From an uncultured Collinsella sp. (GTDB lineage Bacteria; Actinomycetota; Coriobacteriia; Coriobacteriales; Coriobacteriaceae), in contig CATYSO010000039.1 in assembly GCA_958412345.1 (NCBI GenBank), positions 1-6,354 of the forward strand: DNA of 6,354 nt. Direction: 5' to 3'. The stretch's first letter is position 1, and each line of letters begins with the position of its first letter. Below are positions 4,062 to 6,354 of the stretch, in pieces. The notes beneath the pieces are model-generated. The model did no database searches and had not been told where the DNA came from. It saw only the letters and a list, made by a program, of their open reading frames with translations. Both the position numbers and the translations under genes were made by a program.

Positions 4062-5732
4062 CTAGTGTCGGAGTCCCAACAAGCCGCGGCCGCGATGACG
4101 GGCGTCGGCGTGCACCTGAGCGTGCGGACCGGCGGCCTTGACGGACTCGGGCAGGTGCGAGTACTTCTTCTCGAAGTTCTCCTCGAACATGACGGCCAGG
4201 TTGTGCGCGGCCTCGTCGTAGCGAGCGGTGCTCTGCCAGTACTGGCGCGGCACCAGGATGCCGTCGGGCACACCGTGGCACGTCGTGGGAATGTCGACGT
4301 TAAAGATATCGTCGTGGACGAACTCGCTGTCCTCGATGGTGCCGTCGAGGGCGCGCGCGACCAGGGCGCGCGTGTAGGCCAGCTCAATGCGATGGCCAAC
4401 GCCGTAGCCGCCGCCGATCCAGCCGGTGTTGACCAGATAGACGCGGGTGCGACCGTCGGCGATGCGCTCGCCGAGCATCTTAGCGTAGACCATGGGGTCG
4501 AGCGGCATAAACGGCTCGCCAAACAGCGAAGAGAACGTGGGCGTGGGCTCGGTGACGCCGACCTCGGTGCCGGGAATCTTAGCCGTAAAGCCCGTCACAA
4601 AGTGATACATGGCGGCGTCGGCCGTCAGGCGCGAGATGGGCGGCAGCACGCCAAAGGCGTCGCAGGTCAGGAAGAGCACGACGCTTGGGGTGGTGCCCAT
4701 GCCCTTGGTCCACGCGTTGGGAATGTGCTCCACAGGGTAGGCCACGCGCGTGTTATGCGTGATGGAGACGTCGTCGTAGTTGGGCTTGCGGTTCTCGTCG
4801 AGCACCACGTTTTCGCATATGGCACCAAAGCGGACGGCGTTGAAGATCTCGGGCTCGTGGAAGGCATCCAGGCCTTCGCACTTGGCGTAGCAGCCGCCCT
4901 CGATGTTGAAGATGCCCATGTCGGACCAGCCGTGCTCGTCGTCGCCGATCAGCAGGCGCGTAGGGTTGGCCGAAAGCGTGGTCTTGCCGGTGCCGGACAG
5001 GCCAAAGAACACGGCAGTCTCGTGCGTGACGGGATCCATGCTGGCCGAGCAGTGCATGGGCAGCACGTCGTCCTCGACGGGCAGCAGGTAGTTCATGACG
5101 CTGAAGATCGACTTTTTGATCTCACCGGAGTAGCCGGTGCCGGCGACCAGAATCACGCGTTCCTGGAAGTTGATGACCACGGCGGCGCTGGAGTTGAGGC
5201 CCTTGATGGCAGGGTCGCACTGGTAGCCGGGAGCGGCGAGCACGCAAAAGTCCGGCTCACCGGTGCGCGCGATTTCGCGGGCGAGCGGGCGGGCGAGCAT
5301 CTGCTTAATAAAGAGTGCCTGGCTGGCACGCTCGCAGGCAACGAGCAGTCGACGCGTGTGGTTGCGGTCGGCGCCGGCCATGCCGCGGGTGACGAACACA
5401 TCGCGCTCGTTGAGGTAGTTGACGATACCGGCCTTGATGGTCTCGTAGCTCTCGATCGAAAGCGGTCGGTTGACGGCGCCCCAGGCGATCTTGTCGTGCA
5501 CGTCGGGCGTGTCGACGATAAAGCGGTCGTTGGGCGAACGGCCGGTGCGCTCCCCCGTCTCGATCACGAGTGCGCCATTGGATGCCATGCGGCCTTCTTC
5601 GCGGCGGATGGCGTGCTCGACGAGCTCCGCGGCGGGTAGATCGACCAGCAGACGGGGCTGATTCTCGGCAGGATCTTCGACCAGCGTAAGACCAAAGTTG
5701 GACAAAACTTCTGCAGGGGTAACACCAGGCAT
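4062..5732 (-). CDS. pckA: Phosphoenolpyruvate carboxykinase (ATP)
   Basis: The enzyme catalyses oxaloacetate + ATP to PEP + CO2 + ADP in the cytoplasm. In fermenting gut anaerobes it often runs in the carboxylating direction to conserve ATP. The 556 residues compare with 540 in E. coli. Seen are the substrate site TGRSPNDRF (R65), the lysine pair in YSGEIKKSIF (K206/K207), the metal ligand H227 in MHCSAS, the P-loop GLSGTGKT (244-251), kinase-2 LIGDDEHGW (D264/D265) and R329 in NTRVAYPVEHIPNA. These match the ATP-dependent family, not the GTP one. I chose ATG 5732 because AAAGGAGG lies 4 bases before it; the longer open frame from 5846 reads through promoter sequence. The last ~19 residues, after KAAGPH, look unlike the usual ending AAGPKL and are rich in Arg and His. 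A palindromic operator-like site lies upstream and hairpin copy 3 downstream. Confidence 0.97.
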   Translation of the reverse strand: MPGVTPAEVLSNFGLTLVEDPAENQPRLLVDLPAAELVEHAIRREEGRMASNGALVIETGERTGRSPNDRFIVDTPDVHDKIAWGAVNRPLSIESYETIKAGIVNYLNERDVFVTRGMAGADRNHTRRLLVACERASQALFIKQMLARPLAREIARTGEPDFCVLAAPGYQCDPAIKGLNSSAAVVINFQERVILVAGTGYSGEIKKSIFSVMNYLLPVEDDVLPMHCSASMDPVTHETAVFFGLSGTGKTTLSANPTRLLIGDDEHGWSDMGIFNIEGGCYAKCEGLDAFHEPEIFNAVRFGAICENVVLDENRKPNYDDVSITHNTRVAYPVEHIPNAWTKGMGTTPSVVLFLTCDAFGVLPPISRLTADAAMYHFVTGFTAKIPGTEVGVTEPTPTFSSLFGEPFMPLDPMVYAKMLGERIADGRTRVYLVNTGWIGGGYGVGHRIELAYTRALVARALDGTIEDSEFVHDDIFNVDIPTTCHGVPDGILVPRQYWQSTARYDEAAHNLAVMFEENFEKKYSHLPESVKAAGPHAQVHADARHRGRGLLGLRH

Positions 5733-5773
5733 GGGGCCTCCTTTAAAAGCGCGACACGTGGACGCGGCGCGCA

Positions 5774-5789
5774 CTTTACTCACGTAAAG
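5774..5789 (-). other. GNRA-tetraloop hairpin in the pckA leader
   Basis: On the - strand CTTTAC and GTAAAG form a 6-bp stem closed by GTGA, a GNRA tetraloop; the + strand would give TCAC. It lies 42 bases before the pckA start and close to the predicted 5' end of the mRNA, where such hairpins can slow decay. Confidence 0.45.
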
Positions 5790-5799
5790 CCCGTTGTAC

Positions 5800-5827
5800 C
5801 CGATATGCAAAAACGTTTTTGCGGCAA
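5800..5827 (-). promoter_or_regulatory. Candidate pckA promoter with the palindrome in its spacer
   Basis: On the - strand TTGCCG (5827-5822) and TATCGG (5805-5800) are separated by 16 bases. Both are imperfect hexamers (three to four matches), so this is a weak assignment; what supports it is the position about 70 bases before pckA and the palindrome that fills the spacer. The -35 hexamer would overlap the last base of the palindrome's outer arm. Confidence 0.35.
5807..5822. promoter_or_regulatory. Perfect 16-bp palindrome, LacI/CcpA-type operator candidate upstream of pckA
   Basis: GCAAAAACGTTTTTGC is a perfect palindrome with a central CG, the form of LacI-family operators such as PurR sites (GCAAACGTTTGC). 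It lies 75 bases upstream of the start codon and inside the candidate promoter. A repressor bound here would block transcription. pckA genes are commonly under carbon control, so a sugar-responsive LacI-family regulator is the natural guess. No such regulator is in the window. Confidence 0.55.
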
Positions 5828-5872
5828 GGGCGGCAAGCCCGCCCAACGGTCAAAAATCGCAGGCAAACGGCC

Positions 5873-5958
5873 TAGTCATTGGGTAGTCATTGGGGACGTT
5901 CTTAAACGACTAGTCGTTGGGGACACTCTTGAACAGGCAACAACCAAGGAGCGTCCCC
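5873..5958. repeat. Cluster of short direct repeats with an inverted partial copy
   Basis: TAGTCATTGGG occurs at 5873-5883 and begins again at 5884. Two 24-base units follow at 5884-5907 and 5911-5934, differing at four positions, all transitions. Each carries TTGGGGAC. At 5945-5958 AAGGAGCGTCCCC is close to an inverted copy and can pair with either unit's GGGGAC part. AACGACTAGTCGTT (5905-5918) is a perfect 14-bp palindrome at the junction of the two units. It looks like a decayed intergenic repeat; I see no gene here. Confidence 0.6.
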
Positions 5959-6001
5959 GGATGCCGGCACAGGACCGTTTTCGTAGATTCTCTGAAGGGC
6001 T

Positions 6002-6231
6002 GTGGCCAAAAAATGGCAAATATGAGTACTGTTACCGTTGCGAATACATTTATTTTGTTTACAAAAGAAGCCCTTGATGGAATTTATTCACATCAAGGGC
6101 TTCTTTTATTGAACATTTGAGGAGATACAGCAGCATATCCACTCGATAGATACGTCAGATAGTCTTAAAAATGGCCAAAATTGCTGCTACTGGAAAGGTA
6201 TCAGTACTCATATTTGACGATTTTTGGTCAC
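6002..6231. repeat. 230-bp segment bounded by 35-bp imperfect inverted repeats
   Basis: Bases 6002-6036 and the reverse complement of 6197-6231 match at 30 of 35 positions, including a perfect 15-base core CAAATATGAGTACTG. The segment is AT-rich compared with its surroundings and contains a strong terminator hairpin (6063-6107). No reading frame with a ribosome binding site is seen. It could be a MITE-like element, a conserved intergenic repeat or the two arms of a large RNA stem. No clear target-site duplication is visible next to either end. Confidence 0.6.
6063..6107. terminator. Strong, probably bidirectional terminator hairpin
   Basis: AAAAGAAGCCCTTGATG (6063-6079) and its exact reverse complement (6091-6107) give a 17-bp perfect stem with an 11-base loop. 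A-run and T-run flank the stem on both sides, so it can work in either direction. In the - direction it would end transcripts from the gene that may enter at the right edge and insulate pckA. Confidence 0.85.
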
Positions 6232-6237
6232 GACTCT

Positions 6238-6354
6238 TTATAGACACCCTGCACGGCGGCGCAAAACAGCCTCCAGCGGCAAGCAATCCGAAGACTGTCG
6301 GTCGCGCGCGCAGACGTGGTGTAAGAGCGTCCTGAGGTCCGTCGCTGCAAATCC
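6238..6354 (-). CDS. Possible C-terminal end of a gene entering from the right (38 codons)
   Basis: On the - strand a frame is open from the last base of the window to TAA at 6238-6240, ending ...EAVLRRRAGCL. About two thirds of third positions are G or C, in keeping with coding sequence here. I do not recognise the peptide, and 38 codons can be open by chance in GC-rich DNA. The terminator at 6063-6107 would be in the right place to end such a gene, 131 bases after the stop. Confidence 0.25.
   Translation of the reverse strand, partial: GFAATDLRTLLHHVCARDRQSSDCLPLEAVLRRRAGCL

Noticed and set aside
4065..5639. A 524-codon open frame on the + strand opposite pckA
   Set aside because: It is the antisense shadow of a GC-rich, strongly biased gene. 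The peptide has no recognisable domain, while the - strand has every PEP carboxykinase motif.
5733..5846. Upstream extension of pckA to an ATG at 5846
   Set aside because: The added 38 residues would be encoded by the promoter/operator region, and the ATG at 5732 has an excellent AAAGGAGG site at the proper distance.
5873..5934. CRISPR array suggested by the repeated TAGTCATTGGG units
   Set aside because: Units are adjacent or separated by three bases, not by 25-40 base spacers, and there are no cas genes.
5805..6120. Two + strand frames (about 90 and 67 codons) upstream of pckA
   Set aside because: They cross the repeat cluster, the inverted repeats and the terminator, lack ribosome binding sites and resemble no family.

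Overview
The window looks like chromosomal DNA of a GC-rich, anaerobic Gram-positive actinobacterium, most likely a Coriobacteriia member such as Collinsella. This is an inference from codon use, strong AAAGGAG-type ribosome binding sites, the gene set (ATP-type PEP carboxykinase, DegV, small MGMT-like protein) and the style of the intergenic repeats. No taxonomic marker gene is present.

Layout. Bases 1-1083 are the right part of an IS3-family (IS150-type) insertion sequence on the + strand: the tail of orfA, an A7 slippery site, a complete DDE orfB and the right terminal inverted repeat. All other genes lie on the - strand: pckA (4062-5732), a B3/4-domain protein (3115-3834), a MarR-family regulator (2496-2945), a DegV/FakB-like lipid-binding protein (1522-2376) and an MGMT/ATL-like DNA alkyl-damage protein (1121-1441). 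A frame open to the right edge (6238-6354) may be the C-terminal end of another - strand gene. The 622 bases upstream of pckA contain no convincing complete gene. They hold a promoter with a perfect 16-bp palindrome, a small direct/inverted repeat cluster, and a 230-bp segment bounded by 35-bp imperfect inverted repeats around a strong terminator hairpin.

Most notable structure. Four of the five complete - strand genes are followed, 10-27 bases after the stop codon, by copies of the same palindrome (arms AAACCACCACAAAGG / CCTTTGTGGTGGTTT, 9-base loop related to GGACAGGCA). These act or look like terminators, and they form a dispersed family used in both orientations. The copy after the MGMT-like gene is only a half-copy: the IS end abuts it within the loop, so the IS probably inserted into the loop of one of these hairpins.

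A second notable point is the 138-base leader of the B3/4-domain gene. It has its own promoter-like sequence, an upstream hairpin, and an 18-bp (plus 3) terminator-like hairpin with a U-run, about 40 bases before the start codon. This is the arrangement of an attenuator or riboswitch, but I recognise no known class.

Functionally the genes are mostly independent units: gluconeogenesis/anaplerosis (pckA), RNA- or amino-acid-related (B3/4), regulation and fatty-acid handling (MarR, DegV) and DNA repair (MGMT-like). MarR, DegV and MGMT could be partly co-transcribed.
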